DNA of 64,000 nt from Methanobrevibacter sp. (GTDB taxonomy: Archaea; Methanobacteriota; Methanobacteria; Methanobacteriales; Methanobacteriaceae). Below the pieces are notes generated by a model, which saw only the letters and a list, made by a program, of their open reading frames with translations, made no database searches and was not told the origin of the DNA. Location of the stretch: the NCBI RefSeq assembly GCF_017539065.1, contig NZ_JAFYHP010000026.1, forward strand, positions 30,047 to 94,046, read 5' to 3'. Below, piece after piece: positions 35,383 through 45,531 of the stretch; position 1 is the stretch's first letter, and every line of letters begins with the position of its first letter. A program made the position numbers and the translations under genes.

Positions 35383-35820
35383 TTATTCTTCTTCCTCATC
35401 GTCTTCCATGGATGCTGTAAAACTTGCAAAAGTGTCTTCTTCTACAACATCTTTTAATTTTAAGGTTTTTTGTACATCCATAGCTAATGCATTACAGTCT
35501 GCTTTAATAGCTTCTAAATGTAATAAGATTCTTTCTTTTTCTTGGTTAATTCTTTCAATGTTAGTATATGGGTAAGTTGACTCTTTAAGCATTTCATACT
35601 CAATGGTAGTGTATGGATAGTCATTTAATTGCTTACATACATTTTTAAGAACTTCTCCTAAGAATTTATTCATTTCGACTTTTACCCTTTCCCTGATCAT
35701 TTTGTCGTCATCAAGATTTTCTTTCATTAAACGTACAACTTCAGCTTTAGCGAAAGGTAATTTTTCATCTTCTTCTTCAATAAATTCAGAAGTTTCATCA
35801 ATCATTTCTTCTTCAGACAT
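35383..35820 (-). CDS. Probable histone-fold protein with C-terminal long helix
   Basis: 145 residues. Residues 21-81 can be laid on an archaeal histone: [16 protein letters not shown] (helix 1), [20 protein letters not shown] with VCKQLNDY (long helix 2), PYTTI (loop 2), then EYEMLKEST (helix 3). A predicted long helix follows (about 88-120, [19 protein letters not shown]). Both ends are very acidic ([10 protein letters not shown] and DDEEEE). It lacks the basic surface of DNA-wrapping histones, so it may be a variant that bridges DNA or binds another protein. The fold is inferred from pattern only. It appears monocistronic. Confidence 0.7.
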   Translation of the reverse strand: MSEEEMIDETSEFIEEEDEKLPFAKAEVVRLMKENLDDDKMIRERVKVEMNKFLGEVLKNVCKQLNDYPYTTIEYEMLKESTYPYTNIERINQEKERILLHLEAIKADCNALAMDVQKTLKLKDVVEEDTFASFTASMEDDEEEE

Positions 35821-36051
35821 AATTTACACCTCTTTTGAGTTTTTAAAATATTGAGTCCATCTATAATTTTTAATGAAAAATTATTATTACATCAATATCT
35901 AAGTAAATATTTGTTATAAGTTTTATATAAAGGTTTTGATTATTTTAAAGAAATGGAGCATTATTCGACTACTTTTTCGAGTAAAATATAAAATAATTAA
36001 TCGTGAAATTAATAATTCGAATACTTGAGAAATTTTGAAAAACCGTTTTAA

Positions 36052-36082
36052 AAAAATGAAAAATAGTAGCATGAATGCTACT
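36052..36082 (-). terminator. Terminator of the large adhesin gene
   Basis: Perfect 8-bp inverted repeat AGTAGCAT-TC-ATGCTACT (minus strand), then ATTTTTCATTTTTTT. It lies 8 bp after the stop codon. Confidence 0.7.
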
Positions 36083-36090
36083 TTAATTAA

Positions 36091-39000
36091 CTATTTCTTT
36101 GAAATTTCAGCGCCTGAAAAAAGTATTGTTAAAATCAATGAAATTAATAATAACAGAATAGGATTAGCTGTTGAATTCATTTCAAGATTTACAGAGGGTT
36201 TTTTAGATAATTCTCCATTTTGAGAAGAGTTTTCATTACCTAATGTATCATCCGCCAGATTATCATTATCCTCTCCATCAGGGAAAGGACCATCATCCGA
36301 ATCGTCATTTTGAGGAGGGTTGCCCTCATCTGGAGATTTTTCAGTTACCTCAACGATAGCTGAATCATCGTTGTTGGACAAATCATAATCAAAGGTGTCA
36401 CTGGCCACTGTAACATTATTGCTCAGTACTCCGGAACCCATTGCAACGACTTTTATGGACAGTTCCGCTGATTCACCATGATCTAATCTATCGATTGTCC
36501 AGACATTTGTCAATTTATCAAATTCACCTTTTGTAACTTCAAATGAATTCAACCTTAACAAATCATCTAAAATTTCAGTCGCTTTAATATTGTATGCAGT
36601 ATCAGGACCATTATTGAAAACCATTATAACATATTCAATTTCATCACCGAGATAGTATTGATATTTGGATGCGATTTTTGTAATTGACAAATCACTGGCC
36701 GGGCCAACATCAATTGATTTATTTGCATGATTATTGGACTCATCCAAATCTAGTTCATCGGCAGAAATTGTAGCCAGATTTGTGAAATTACCTGTTAATG
36801 CAACTTTAGAAATGATTTCAAGCGATTTTTCTTCGCCGACTTCCAAGCTTCCAACATCCCAAATGCCATCAAAATACTGCCCATCTGAACTGATGAATAT
36901 CATGCCTTCCGGAAGAATATCCTGAACAACGACGTTATGTGCAGCATTCGGACCCTGATTTAATGCAACCAATGTCCATTTGATGATTTCCCCATATTTT
37001 GGTGATTGATTGTCAACTAATTTGGTGATTGATAAATCTGCAACTGGCATTACATCAATCAAGTCATCAGCATAATTATTGGACATGTTCCAATCATATT
37101 CATTAGCTTTTGCATTGACCTCATTGACAATTACTCCCAAAGCATTTGTAATAGTTGACATATTCAAATATGCCACATCGCCAACATTCAATGAACCGAT
37201 ATTCCAAATTTCATCCTCAAAAGTGCCTTTGCTTAATTCATAACCTGAAAATATCAATTCATCAGGGAGAACATCCTCTAAAATTACTCCGGTCGCATTA
37301 TCTGGACCATTATTTTTTACAGAAATCATCCAGTTAACATTTTCTCCAAAAAATGGATTGGTATTGTTGACTTCAACAACCACCTGTATATCAACGGCCA
37401 ATGGAACATTGATGGATTCATTATCCTCATTATTGCTTTGATTGGAGTCGTATTCATCAGCATTGATTGTTGCCAGGTTGATGATTTCACCGGTTTTATC
37501 CACCCTGCATATTATTTCAAGCGTTTCAACATCTCCCATGTTTAAGCAGCACATGACCCATATGCCTTCATCATAAAATCCTTTAGTTGCATTATAGCTG
37601 ACCAATTTCAGACCTTCGGGCAATGAATCTTCAACATAAACGTTTGTGGCTTTATCCGGCCCCCTATTCGAGATGATCAATGTCCATTTAACCAAATCAT
37701 GATAATCTGGAGATGATGCATTGGCCAGTTTGATTATGGACACATCAGCAGATTTTTCAACATCGATAGTTTCGTTTGCAAAGTTATTGGTTAAATTGAA
37801 ATCATATTCGCTTGCACTAACTGAAACGTTGTTTTGAATCAGACCTGTTCCGTTAACCATACAATCAATATTTAGGATATAGGACTCACCAACATCCAAT
37901 TGGCTAATGAACAATACTCCAGTTAAATAATCATAATCCGTTAGGCTGTCATCATCAATCCAGATTAATGAAGTCGGGAGCAAATCCCTGATGGTCACGT
38001 TGTGGGCTGCATCCGGACCATTATTGACAACTTCTATTGTCCAGGTTATCATTTCCCCATAGCTTGGATTTGAATCGGAAACCGATTTTGTTACAGATAA
38101 ATCTGCGGAAGAATTGACAAGAATTGACTCTTCATCCTCATTATTTGTTAAATCATAATCATATTCCTCAGAGGAAACATTAGCATAATTCATGAATTCC
38201 CCTGTTGTTTGCACCAATGTAATCATTTCAACAGTCACTGTTTTCCCAACTGCAATATTGTCAATGGTGAACATGTCATCTTGATAATCTGAAGTGGAAC
38301 TGACATATGTGAACCCATCAGGAAGCAAATCGTAAACCCTGACGTTTGTTGCATTGTCAGGACCGTTATTTGAAATTGTCAAAATCCATTTTACAACATC
38401 GTTGAAGTTCACATTGCTTGCATTTACGGTTTTGACAATCGCCAAATCGCTAGCCGGACCAACATGAATTGTTTCAGTGTCATTGTTGTTTGTTAAATCG
38501 TAATCGAATTCTGATGCATTCACTGAGACGAAATTCTCAATCGCTCCAGTGCTATTGACAATGCATTGGATGTTCAATGTTGCTGTCTTGCCGATTTCCA
38601 AGGTTCCGACTGTCCAAATTCCAGATTTTTCATCATAATCCTCCTCCGAATTTAGATAAATAAGGGATTCTGGAAGCAAGTCATACATCACCACATCATG
38701 GGCGACGTCAGGCCCATTATTTGATATCTCGATAGTCCAGGTAATCTGATCTTTATAATCTGGTTTAGGCTTTGAAGCACTTTTGACAACTGCCAAATCA
38801 CAAGCAGGATTTACAAACAACTCCTCTTCACCATAATTATTTGTCATATCTGTATCAAATTCGTTGGAAGTGACATTCACCTTATTGACTACCTTTCCAG
38901 TCCTGTTAATTACTGTTGTTATGTTAAAAGTGAATGTTTCGTTCACATTTAATTCATCAATAGTTAGGACACCAGTGCAATAATCATATCTGCCTTCAGA

Positions 39001-41109
39001 AGTGTCGCTTAAATAAATCAGACCGTCGGGCAGAACATCATATAATTTAACATTATTAGAATCGTTGGGGCCGTTATTCCTAACTGATATCGTCCATGTG
39101 ACCACATCCTCAAAATTAGCAACGCTTTTTGAGACTGATTTTTTCACTTCATTATCAACTTTAGGACTGACAACAAATGTGGTTACGTTTGTAATGGCCT
39201 TGTAATAAGTGTCCTCAAAATGCTTTGCTGAAACGAAGTATTTTCCAGGTTTTAGATTATCCAGCTTCAATATAATTTCGCCCAAATAGCTTGTATTTCC
39301 AGAATCATTATATACAATGGTTCCGTCCTCATGCAGGACTGTCAACAGCACATTGATATTGTACTCTCGGCTATCCTGGTACAATTCCCCACTGTCTGTA
39401 GCGCCATCTATTGGAGATTCCCTATCGATTAAGATATTAACATTATCCGCCGCATTGAAAATGGCATTGGATACCGCCAAATTATCGAAATCCGCGATGT
39501 TGTTTCCACCGAACAATGTCACGATGATTTCCTCAGTATCACCAAAATAGATATCTTCTGCTGAAATAGGCAATCCATAAACCCACGCCTGATTTTGGAA
39601 CAGCTCATTGTTTTCCATTGTGAGTTCATCGCCGTATTCATCATAATAGATTGCACTGCCGTTTCTTGCAGTATTAAATCTGAATGTGCTGTCTTTAACT
39701 GAAGCCTGTGAACTATTGATATAGATAGCTCCTCCTAATCCGTCATCCAATTTATCGACATCGGGGATTGCAACATTTGAAACGAATGATGAATTTACGA
39801 CTAGCGTGTCCTTACCTTGAATATAGATGGCACCCCCATCTATCAAAGCCTTATTCAAATTGAAAGTCGAATCCCTGATTGTTACGTTTTCCGCCTTAGC
39901 ATATATTGCGCCACCGTTTTCAGATACATTATTGCCTTTAAAATATGAATTGGAGATTAGGATATTCAAACCATTGGCTTGAACTGCACCTCCCATCGGT
40001 GCGTCATTACCCTCAAAATTACAGTCAGCGACTGTTAGTTCCATATATTCATATTTATAACCTGTTGACAGTGCCCCTCCAAAGTCTCTGGCAGTGTTGT
40101 TTATGAAAGTGCAGTTTCTAATTTCTCCAGATCCATGGAATGTTAACGCTCCACCTTCATCTGCGGAATTGCCTATGAAAAGACAGTTTGTATAGGAGGT
40201 TCCGCTGCGTATACATCCCGCACCACCATGTGAAAATTCACCAATGCTTGTTGCACTGTTATTTATAAAAATACAATTTGTTACCTTTCCATTTGAACCG
40301 AGTTCATCCATTCCTATTTGAATTGCTCCACCATAGCTTTCCAAGGTTCCCTTTACCCAGTTGTCCTCAAAAATTGAATTCTTAACTTCGGAATCCACAC
40401 CATACATCGATAATGCCGCTCCTGCGGAAAACTTATCAAAACCTTCATAATAACCTGTATTTCTTCTGAATTGACAATTGTCAACAATCAATCCTGAAGC
40501 AGTATCCAAATCGTATTTAGTGTGAATCGCTCCAGCACGATTTGCATGGTTGTCTTCAAAGACACAATTTTCGATTTTAACATTTTTTGCGGCGACATAT
40601 ACTGCAGAACCCAAATTTCCGTTCCCGTTGATGAATTTCAAGTTACTGAATATTGTTCCTGCAGCCCCCTCTTCAATGTTGAATGCCGTTGAAAGTTGCT
40701 TTCCGTCCAACACTGCAGTACCGTCTCCGGTTATTATTAGCCTCTTGCTTATTGAAATCGTATCATTGCCGTTTGAGTAGTAAGTTCCTTTTAATAAGAT
40801 AGTATCTCCCTCACGGGCTGCATCAACCTCATCCTGTATATTCCTATATTGATTTCCGGTCGGGGTCCTTGTAGCTTCCAAAAATTCTTCTGACTCCTCT
40901 AAATCAACCTCCAAAATTTCATTATCTTGAGAATTTACTTGCTTATCTTCTACATCTAAATCAATCCCTATTTCATCGCTGCTTTCGTTAACATCCGCCG
41001 CACATGAATATTCCATACTGAAACCCCATGATGTGAATATTAAACAAATAACCAGTAACGACAAAAGGAGATATTTGCTAATAGTTGCCTTTCCATTATG
41101 TTTAAACAT
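36091..41109 (-). CDS. Very large adhesin-like surface protein: beta-helix plus eight DUF11 repeats
   Basis: 1672 residues. A signal peptide (~1-38) is followed by a right-handed beta-helix (about 90-540, many GGA and NCxF turns), a linker domain, then eight consecutive DUF11-type repeats of ~115 residues. Each has NNGPD-like and DxLPxGL motifs. A Ser/Asn/Asp-rich stalk follows, then a C-terminal membrane helix (NPILLLLISLILTILF) with a short Lys tail as anchor. This is a typical Methanobrevibacter adhesin-like protein that projects through the pseudomurein wall. Number and order of repeats are read directly. The binding partner is unknown. An 8-bp-stem terminator lies 8 bp after the stop. 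Confidence 0.92.
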   Translation of the reverse strand: MFKHNGKATISKYLLLSLLVICLIFTSWGFSMEYSCAADVNESSDEIGIDLDVEDKQVNSQDNEILEVDLEESEEFLEATRTPTGNQYRNIQDEVDAAREGDTILLKGTYYSNGNDTISISKRLIITGDGTAVLDGKQLSTAFNIEEGAAGTIFSNLKFINGNGNLGSAVYVAAKNVKIENCVFEDNHANRAGAIHTKYDLDTASGLIVDNCQFRRNTGYYEGFDKFSAGAALSMYGVDSEVKNSIFEDNWVKGTLESYGGAIQIGMDELGSNGKVTNCIFINNSATSIGEFSHGGAGCIRSGTSYTNCLFIGNSADEGGALTFHGSGEIRNCTFINNTARDFGGALSTGYKYEYMELTVADCNFEGNDAPMGGAVQANGLNILISNSYFKGNNVSENGGAIYAKAENVTIRDSTFNLNKALIDGGAIYIQGKDTLVVNSSFVSNVAIPDVDKLDDGLGGAIYINSSQASVKDSTFRFNTARNGSAIYYDEYGDELTMENNELFQNQAWVYGLPISAEDIYFGDTEEIIVTLFGGNNIADFDNLAVSNAIFNAADNVNILIDRESPIDGATDSGELYQDSREYNINVLLTVLHEDGTIVYNDSGNTSYLGEIILKLDNLKPGKYFVSAKHFEDTYYKAITNVTTFVVSPKVDNEVKKSVSKSVANFEDVVTWTISVRNNGPNDSNNVKLYDVLPDGLIYLSDTSEGRYDYCTGVLTIDELNVNETFTFNITTVINRTGKVVNKVNVTSNEFDTDMTNNYGEEELFVNPACDLAVVKSASKPKPDYKDQITWTIEISNNGPDVAHDVVMYDLLPESLIYLNSEEDYDEKSGIWTVGTLEIGKTATLNIQCIVNSTGAIENFVSVNASEFDYDLTNNNDTETIHVGPASDLAIVKTVNASNVNFNDVVKWILTISNNGPDNATNVRVYDLLPDGFTYVSSTSDYQDDMFTIDNIAVGKTVTVEMITLVQTTGEFMNYANVSSEEYDYDLTNNEDEESILVNSSADLSVTKSVSDSNPSYGEMITWTIEVVNNGPDAAHNVTIRDLLPTSLIWIDDDSLTDYDYLTGVLFISQLDVGESYILNIDCMVNGTGLIQNNVSVSASEYDFNLTNNFANETIDVEKSADVSIIKLANASSPDYHDLVKWTLIISNRGPDKATNVYVEDSLPEGLKLVSYNATKGFYDEGIWVMCCLNMGDVETLEIICRVDKTGEIINLATINADEYDSNQSNNEDNESINVPLAVDIQVVVEVNNTNPFFGENVNWMISVKNNGPDNATGVILEDVLPDELIFSGYELSKGTFEDEIWNIGSLNVGDVAYLNMSTITNALGVIVNEVNAKANEYDWNMSNNYADDLIDVMPVADLSITKLVDNQSPKYGEIIKWTLVALNQGPNAAHNVVVQDILPEGMIFISSDGQYFDGIWDVGSLEVGEEKSLEIISKVALTGNFTNLATISADELDLDESNNHANKSIDVGPASDLSITKIASKYQYYLGDEIEYVIMVFNNGPDTAYNIKATEILDDLLRLNSFEVTKGEFDKLTNVWTIDRLDHGESAELSIKVVAMGSGVLSNNVTVASDTFDYDLSNNDDSAIVEVTEKSPDEGNPPQNDDSDDGPFPDGEDNDNLADDTLGNENSSQNGELSKKPSVNLEMNSTANPILLLLISLILTILFSGAEISKK
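36345..39170 (-). repeat. Eight tandem DUF11 repeats in the adhesin gene
   Basis: Eight copies of ~350 bp each encode units that start with D-L-A/S-V/I-x-K and carry WT-I-x-V/I-x-N-x-GP and DxLP motifs. They are diverged at the DNA level, so they are old; similarity is clear in protein only. Confidence 0.85.
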
Positions 41110-41572
41110 TTCAAATCACCTAATGTGAGGACGATTATAAATTCATTAATTAACAAAAAGCTATTAATTAGCAATTAAACTTTTTATTTCAAGATTTGAT
41201 TTGAAAACAGTAATCACATGTATGAAATTTAAAAATAGCCTCAAATTAATAGGATCATTATTAAATAATATCCTAACACAACTTATTTTTGATAAATAAA
41301 TGACCAAATTTGCGGCTAATTTCAATTAGATATTGGAGAATTAGAATTTCCAAACCAATTCAAAATTTACCCTGAAATAAAAGATAATCACTTTAAATCC
41401 TCAAAATACTTATTAAAAAGATTATTATTTAAAATTATGTATTTAAATAGCTTAAAATTGTTTTTAAAGTATAATTATGAATTATAATCCGAATATTAAA
41501 ATGAGCATAGAAAAAATATTTTATGTATAAAAATAATAATTAAATATGAACTAATCTAAGGGTAGGAGAGAT
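41110..41572. other. 463-bp AT-rich intergenic region between adhesin and PMBR protein
   Basis: Holds the divergent promoters of the two surface-protein genes. GGTAGGAGAG before 41573 is a ribosome binding site. TATA-like stretches occur on both strands. No ORF, RNA gene or clear palindrome seen. Confidence 0.6.
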
Positions 41573-42706
41573 ATGAAAAGAAAAATTGCAATACTGATAA
41601 TGGCCATTTTAATATTAGCTCCAGTAATACAAGACGTCAGTGCAGCAAAAACCGTTTTTATTACTTCTGATAATATTATTGACCATGATACTGATTTACA
41701 AACATTGAATTCAATTAAAAGTTATATAGAAGAAATAAGTAACGGAGAACTTCAAGTGATTGTTGACAACCAGGCCCCAGGTCCGGGAGAAGGTTGGCGG
41801 TCTGTAGTCGTGACAAGTGATGTGAGTATCGCCTTGGCGGCGCCAGATGCTGGAAACTTTCTGCAATTAGCTACCTCAACCGTATATTCAGATAAACAGA
41901 TAGTGTTTGTTAATATTGGAGATTACAACTTAGACAACAACACCAACTTCCTAAGAAGATCCTGGGATGACAATTACTCAAACGAAAGCCTTGCGGGAAT
42001 GCATGATCCAGGAACATTTCTTAAAAATGCCGGGATATACTATGTTCAGCCAGCTGTCAAATTCCCAGACGCTACCTCAGATGAAGGCATAGCAAGATTT
42101 GATGATGAAATGAATAAGGAAATCGCACAAGAAATAGTTGATATCATAAATACCCATGGAAACGATACCAAAACTTTAAGTGATGGATTAATAACTAGCA
42201 ATATCATCAAACCAGCAATAATGGCTAATGCAAGTAAAGAATTGGTAAAAAGTAAAGATACTGATATGAAAGGAATATACGGCAATTATACTGCTCCTCA
42301 ACTTTTATATCAAACCAGTTCATATTTAAACGGGAATGGATTAGATTTTCCAAAATCATATGAAGAACCGGATAATCCATTAGGCATTTCATTTTTAACA
42401 AAAGACTCCTATTCAATTTATGATTATTTCAAAATGGCAGGAATAGTTAGAGAATATATGGACCAAAATGGAAAAGCACCCGATTCAATCGAATATGAAG
42501 GAGCACATATAAGTTACTATGATTTAGTATATAACTTTGCAAAAATTACTCAAAATCATACCGATTCAAAACACATGGGCTTTGAAAGCGAATATCACTT
42601 CGATAAAGTAAACGATTCAATATTATTACATATATTCCCATTCGTATTGATATTCTTCGTGTTATTCCTTGTGTATTTGTTTTGGAAAAGAATTAGAGGA
42701 TATTAA
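41573..42706 (+). CDS. Secreted membrane-anchored protein with pseudomurein-binding-type repeat
   Basis: 377 residues. A signal peptide (1-24), an outside domain (about 25-335), and a C-terminal membrane helix (ILLHIFPFVLIFFVLFLVYLF) with a Lys/Arg tail. Residues ~300-330 (DSIEYEGAHISYYDLVYNFAKI) look like one pseudomurein-binding repeat (PMBR). The N-terminal domain (VFITSDNIIDHDTDL start, about 25-150) is not recognised but is alpha/beta-like. It is preceded by GGTAGGAGAG. It probably binds or works on cell-wall pseudomurein. It shares its upstream region with the large adhesin. Confidence 0.75.
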   Translation: MKRKIAILIMAILILAPVIQDVSAAKTVFITSDNIIDHDTDLQTLNSIKSYIEEISNGELQVIVDNQAPGPGEGWRSVVVTSDVSIALAAPDAGNFLQLATSTVYSDKQIVFVNIGDYNLDNNTNFLRRSWDDNYSNESLAGMHDPGTFLKNAGIYYVQPAVKFPDATSDEGIARFDDEMNKEIAQEIVDIINTHGNDTKTLSDGLITSNIIKPAIMANASKELVKSKDTDMKGIYGNYTAPQLLYQTSSYLNGNGLDFPKSYEEPDNPLGISFLTKDSYSIYDYFKMAGIVREYMDQNGKAPDSIEYEGAHISYYDLVYNFAKITQNHTDSKHMGFESEYHFDKVNDSILLHIFPFVLIFFVLFLVYLFWKRIRGY

Positions 42707-42724
42707 GATAAATTGAGGGAAATT

Positions 42725-43408
42725 ATGAAAAGATATATTTCAGAATTGATAGGTACAATGGTTCTTGTCCTGTTTGGATGTGGAAGTGCAGCCATAGCAG
42801 GTTCCTATTTAGGTACATTCGGAATTGCAATGGCATTCGGATTATCAATTATAGCTATGGCTTATGTGATTGGGGATATCTCAGGATGTCACGTCAATCC
42901 TGCCGTGTCAATTGGTATGTGGATTGATGGAAGAATAAACGCCAAAGAACTATTAATGTATATATTGTTCCAATGCATTGGTGCAATTATTGGTATTGCC
43001 CTTTTAGCAATTATCATTAACTCCGCCCCAAGCCTTGGAGGTTACATGACAACCGGCCTCGGCCAAAACGGATTCGGCTCAGCTTCAAGTGTAGGTATTG
43101 ATGTTATAGGAGCAATAATTGTTGAAATAATTTTGACCTTTGTATTCGTATTTACAGTTCTTGGAGTTACAAAAAAAGCGGAAAACGGAGCTGTTGCAGG
43201 TATTGTAATCGGTTTAACCCTTGCATTCGTTCATATCTTAGGAATTCCATTAACAGGCACATCCGTTAACCCTGCACGTAGTTTAGCGCCTGCATTATTC
43301 CTTGGTGGCCAGGCTTTACAACAAGTTTGGGTATTTATCTTAGCTCCGGTTATCGGTGCAATCATTGCAGGTTTATTTTACAAAGGATTAAGCGAAGAGG
43401 ATGCTTGA
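42725..43408 (+). CDS. Aquaporin (MIP family)
   Basis: About 227 residues with six membrane helices and two NPA boxes (HVNPAVSIG and SVNPARSLAP), the defining MIP features. The Arg of the selectivity filter follows the second NPA. A start at ATG 42725 is preferred (GAGGG at 6-7 nt); a TTG at 42713 would sit before the binding site. Archaeal AqpM-like channels pass water and small solutes. It follows the previous gene by 18 bp and ends in a strong terminator overlapping its stop codon. Confidence 0.95.
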   Translation: MKRYISELIGTMVLVLFGCGSAAIAGSYLGTFGIAMAFGLSIIAMAYVIGDISGCHVNPAVSIGMWIDGRINAKELLMYILFQCIGAIIGIALLAIIINSAPSLGGYMTTGLGQNGFGSASSVGIDVIGAIIVEIILTFVFVFTVLGVTKKAENGAVAGIVIGLTLAFVHILGIPLTGTSVNPARSLAPALFLGGQALQQVWVFILAPVIGAIIAGLFYKGLSEEDA

Positions 43409-43430
43409 ATCCTCTATTTTTTTCTTTTTT
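43397..43430 (+). terminator. Terminator of the aquaporin gene
   Basis: GAGGAT-GCTTGA-ATCCTC with the stop codon in the loop, followed by TATTTTTTTCTTTTTTT. Confidence 0.75.
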
Positions 43431-43520
43431 TATTTAAAAAAACTACTTTTTTATAAAATCCAATTGTTTCATATAAAATATAAATAACATTTAAATGATA
43501 AATTATTATAAGGTGAATAT

Positions 43521-44198
43521 ATGAAACTTGTTGTTGCAATTGGAGGATCAATTCTACTAAAGGAATATGACAGTAAGAGATTCCAAGAATACAGTGCTAT
43601 CCTAAAAGACCTATCCAAAGAACATGAAATATTCGTGGTTATCGGTGGAGGAAAACCTGCAAGAGAATACATCAGTGTTGTTCGTGATTTGGGTGCCGGT
43701 GAAGCGCAATGTGATGATATTGGAATCGAAGTTACAAGAATAAATGCCAAATTAATGCTTTCAGCACTTGGAGATGTGGCTTATCAAAGAGTGCCTCACA
43801 ATTTCCAGGAAGCTTTGGAATTCTCAGCTACAGGAAAAATCGTTGTGATGGGCGGAACAGAACCTGCACACAGTACCGATGCAGTTTCAGCAATTTTAGC
43901 CGAATATGTTCAAGCCGATAAGCTAATTAATTTGACATCCGTTGACGGAATGTATACAAAAGATCCGAATAAGTTTGATGATGCTGAACTCGTACCCGAA
44001 ATTACAGCTACTGATTTGCTTGAATTTTTAAGCGGTAAAGACGTTAAAGCAGGAACTTATGAATTCTTTGACACCACCGCCGTTCAGATGATTAAAAGAT
44101 CAAACCTCGAAACAGTTATCACAAACGGTTTTGAACCGGAAAACTTAATCAAAGCCGTCAATGGCGAAAATGTAGGAACAAGAGTTCTCAGCGAATAG
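43521..44198 (+). CDS. pyrH: UMP kinase (archaeal PyrH)
   Basis: 225 residues of the amino acid kinase fold. [13 protein letters not shown] (phosphate loop), [13 protein letters not shown] and [15 protein letters not shown] are present, and length fits archaeal UMP kinases. It converts UMP to UDP. GGTGA lies before the ATG. The next gene (TatD) starts 8 bp downstream, with an AGGTGG binding site overlapping the pyrH stop region. Confidence 0.94.
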   Translation: MKLVVAIGGSILLKEYDSKRFQEYSAILKDLSKEHEIFVVIGGGKPAREYISVVRDLGAGEAQCDDIGIEVTRINAKLMLSALGDVAYQRVPHNFQEALEFSATGKIVVMGGTEPAHSTDAVSAILAEYVQADKLINLTSVDGMYTKDPNKFDDAELVPEITATDLLEFLSGKDVKAGTYEFFDTTAVQMIKRSNLETVITNGFEPENLIKAVNGENVGTRVLSE

Positions 44199-44206
44199 GT
44201 GGAAAA

Positions 44207-44995
44207 GTGGATAACCTTATTGACATCGGCTTAAATCTGATGCACAAATCATTCAGAAAAGACCGTGTTGAAATAATCGAAGAAGCCAAAAAGGTTGGAG
44301 TAAAGCAGTTCATCATTACCGGAACCAATGTAACTTCAAGCCAATTGGCCGCAGAATATGCATCAAAATATTCCGGAACATTATTTTCAACATCAGGAGT
44401 CCATCCCCATGATGCGAAAACATGCAATGGACATACCATGTTCGAACTTGAAAAAATAGCTAAAAAGGATTGTGTTGTTGCTATTGGCGAATGTGGCCTT
44501 GATTACAATAGAAATTTTTCACCACAAGATTTGCAGAGAAAATGGTTTGAAGCACAAGTAGAAGTTGCAGAACGTACATCCATGCCTCTATTTTTACATG
44601 AAAGAGAAGCTCATAAAGATTTATATGATATTTTAAAAAGACATGATAAGATAATTGAAAAATCCGTTGTTCATTGTTTTACAGGAACTAAACAGGAAGC
44701 ACAAAATTATGTTGATTTAGGATGTTTTATTGGTGTCACCGGGTGGATTTGTGATATGAAAAGAGGAAGAGATTTGCAAGAAGCAGTAAGTGTTATTCCC
44801 CCTGAAAAATTAATGATTGAAACTGATGCTCCATTCCTAATACCAAAAAACTTTGATAAAAAACCTAAAAAGAATAGAAATGAACCTAAATATTTGCCTC
44901 ATATCCTCGAAACAATTGCACTTTGCATGGGAATTGATGCAGAAGAGCTTGCGATTCAGGTTACTAAAAATACTAAAGAATTTTTCAAAATATAA
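44207..44995 (+). CDS. tatD: TatD family hydrolase
   Basis: 262 residues with a GTG start (AGGTGG four bases upstream). The metal motifs are DIGLNLMHKSF (with His), SGVHPHDAK, IGECGLDYNRNF, PLFLHEREAH, VVHCFTGT and IETDAPFLIP, the full TatD set. TatD proteins are metal-dependent 3'-5' nucleases in DNA repair or RNA quality control. It is closer to canonical TatD than the gene at 30358. It is likely co-transcribed with pyrH and the small proteins downstream. Confidence 0.94.
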   Translation: MDNLIDIGLNLMHKSFRKDRVEIIEEAKKVGVKQFIITGTNVTSSQLAAEYASKYSGTLFSTSGVHPHDAKTCNGHTMFELEKIAKKDCVVAIGECGLDYNRNFSPQDLQRKWFEAQVEVAERTSMPLFLHEREAHKDLYDILKRHDKIIEKSVVHCFTGTKQEAQNYVDLGCFIGVTGWICDMKRGRDLQEAVSVIPPEKLMIETDAPFLIPKNFDKKPKKNRNEPKYLPHILETIALCMGIDAEELAIQVTKNTKEFFKI

Positions 44996-45007
44996 GGAGA
45001 TGATAAA

Positions 45008-45199
45008 ATGGCAGTAGACCCACATAAACATTGCCCAATTTGTGGAACCCCAATACCTTTAAGCGAACTTGTATGCTCACCGGATTGTCAAAAAGTCTGG
45101 GATGCGAGATTAAACCAAAGAAAAAGATCTCAAATAATTTTATACGTAGTTATTGCAATCTTTTTGATTATCTGGGCAGTAATGACATTCGTGAAATAG
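45008..45199 (+). CDS. DUF2116 zinc-ribbon single-span membrane protein
   Basis: 63 residues. [20 protein letters not shown] forms a zinc ribbon (four Cys); a C-terminal membrane helix follows ([20 protein letters not shown]). The pattern matches DUF2116. AAGGAGATGAT precedes the ATG, a strong site. Function unknown. It is part of a tight run of genes from pyrH to 46875. Confidence 0.88.
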   Translation: MAVDPHKHCPICGTPIPLSELVCSPDCQKVWDARLNQRKRSQIILYVVIAIFLIIWAVMTFVK

Positions 45200-45206
45200 T
45201 GATATC

Positions 45207-45530
45207 ATGATTTTAACATCATCCAATACTCTAGAAAGTAAAGAAATTATTGAATATAAAGGATTGGTTACCGGTGAATCCCTGATTGGTGCAAATATCT
45301 ATAAAGATTTATTTTCCGGAGTTCGCGATGTAGTAGGTGGAAGAACATCTGCTTATGAAGAAGAACTTCAAAAGGCTAGAGACATTGCTTTAGAAAGTAT
45401 GATAGAAAAGGCTGAAAGTTTAGGTGCAAATGCAATTATTGGCCTTAAACTCTCATATGACAACTTGGGAGGAACAATGGGAAATACCATCCTTGTAACT
45501 GCCTATGGTACTGCCGTCAAATGTGAATAG
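45207..45530 (+). CDS. YbjQ/UPF0145 family protein
   Basis: 107 residues. The fold signature is complete: [20 protein letters not shown], then the [14 protein letters not shown] helix, [21 protein letters not shown] and [10 protein letters not shown]. The family forms pentameric rings in known structures and is of unknown function, sometimes described as heavy-metal-binding. It is directly upstream of a membrane protein that ends in a related domain. Confidence 0.93.
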   Translation: MILTSSNTLESKEIIEYKGLVTGESLIGANIYKDLFSGVRDVVGGRTSAYEEELQKARDIALESMIEKAESLGANAIIGLKLSYDNLGGTMGNTILVTAYGTAVKCE

Positions 45531-45531
45531 C

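Noticed and set aside
35375..35396. AGGAAGA/TCTTCCT hairpin as terminator between ZPR1 and the histone-like gene
   Set aside because: No T-tract on either side, and the right arm codes for the acidic tail, so it is likely by chance.
36345..39170. CRISPR-like or tandem DNA repeat array
   Set aside because: The periodicity is ~350 bp and coding (DUF11), with no short identical repeats and spacers.
41110..41572. Small RNA or hidden gene in the AT-rich gap
   Set aside because: No stable G+C-rich structure or ORF with binding site was found.
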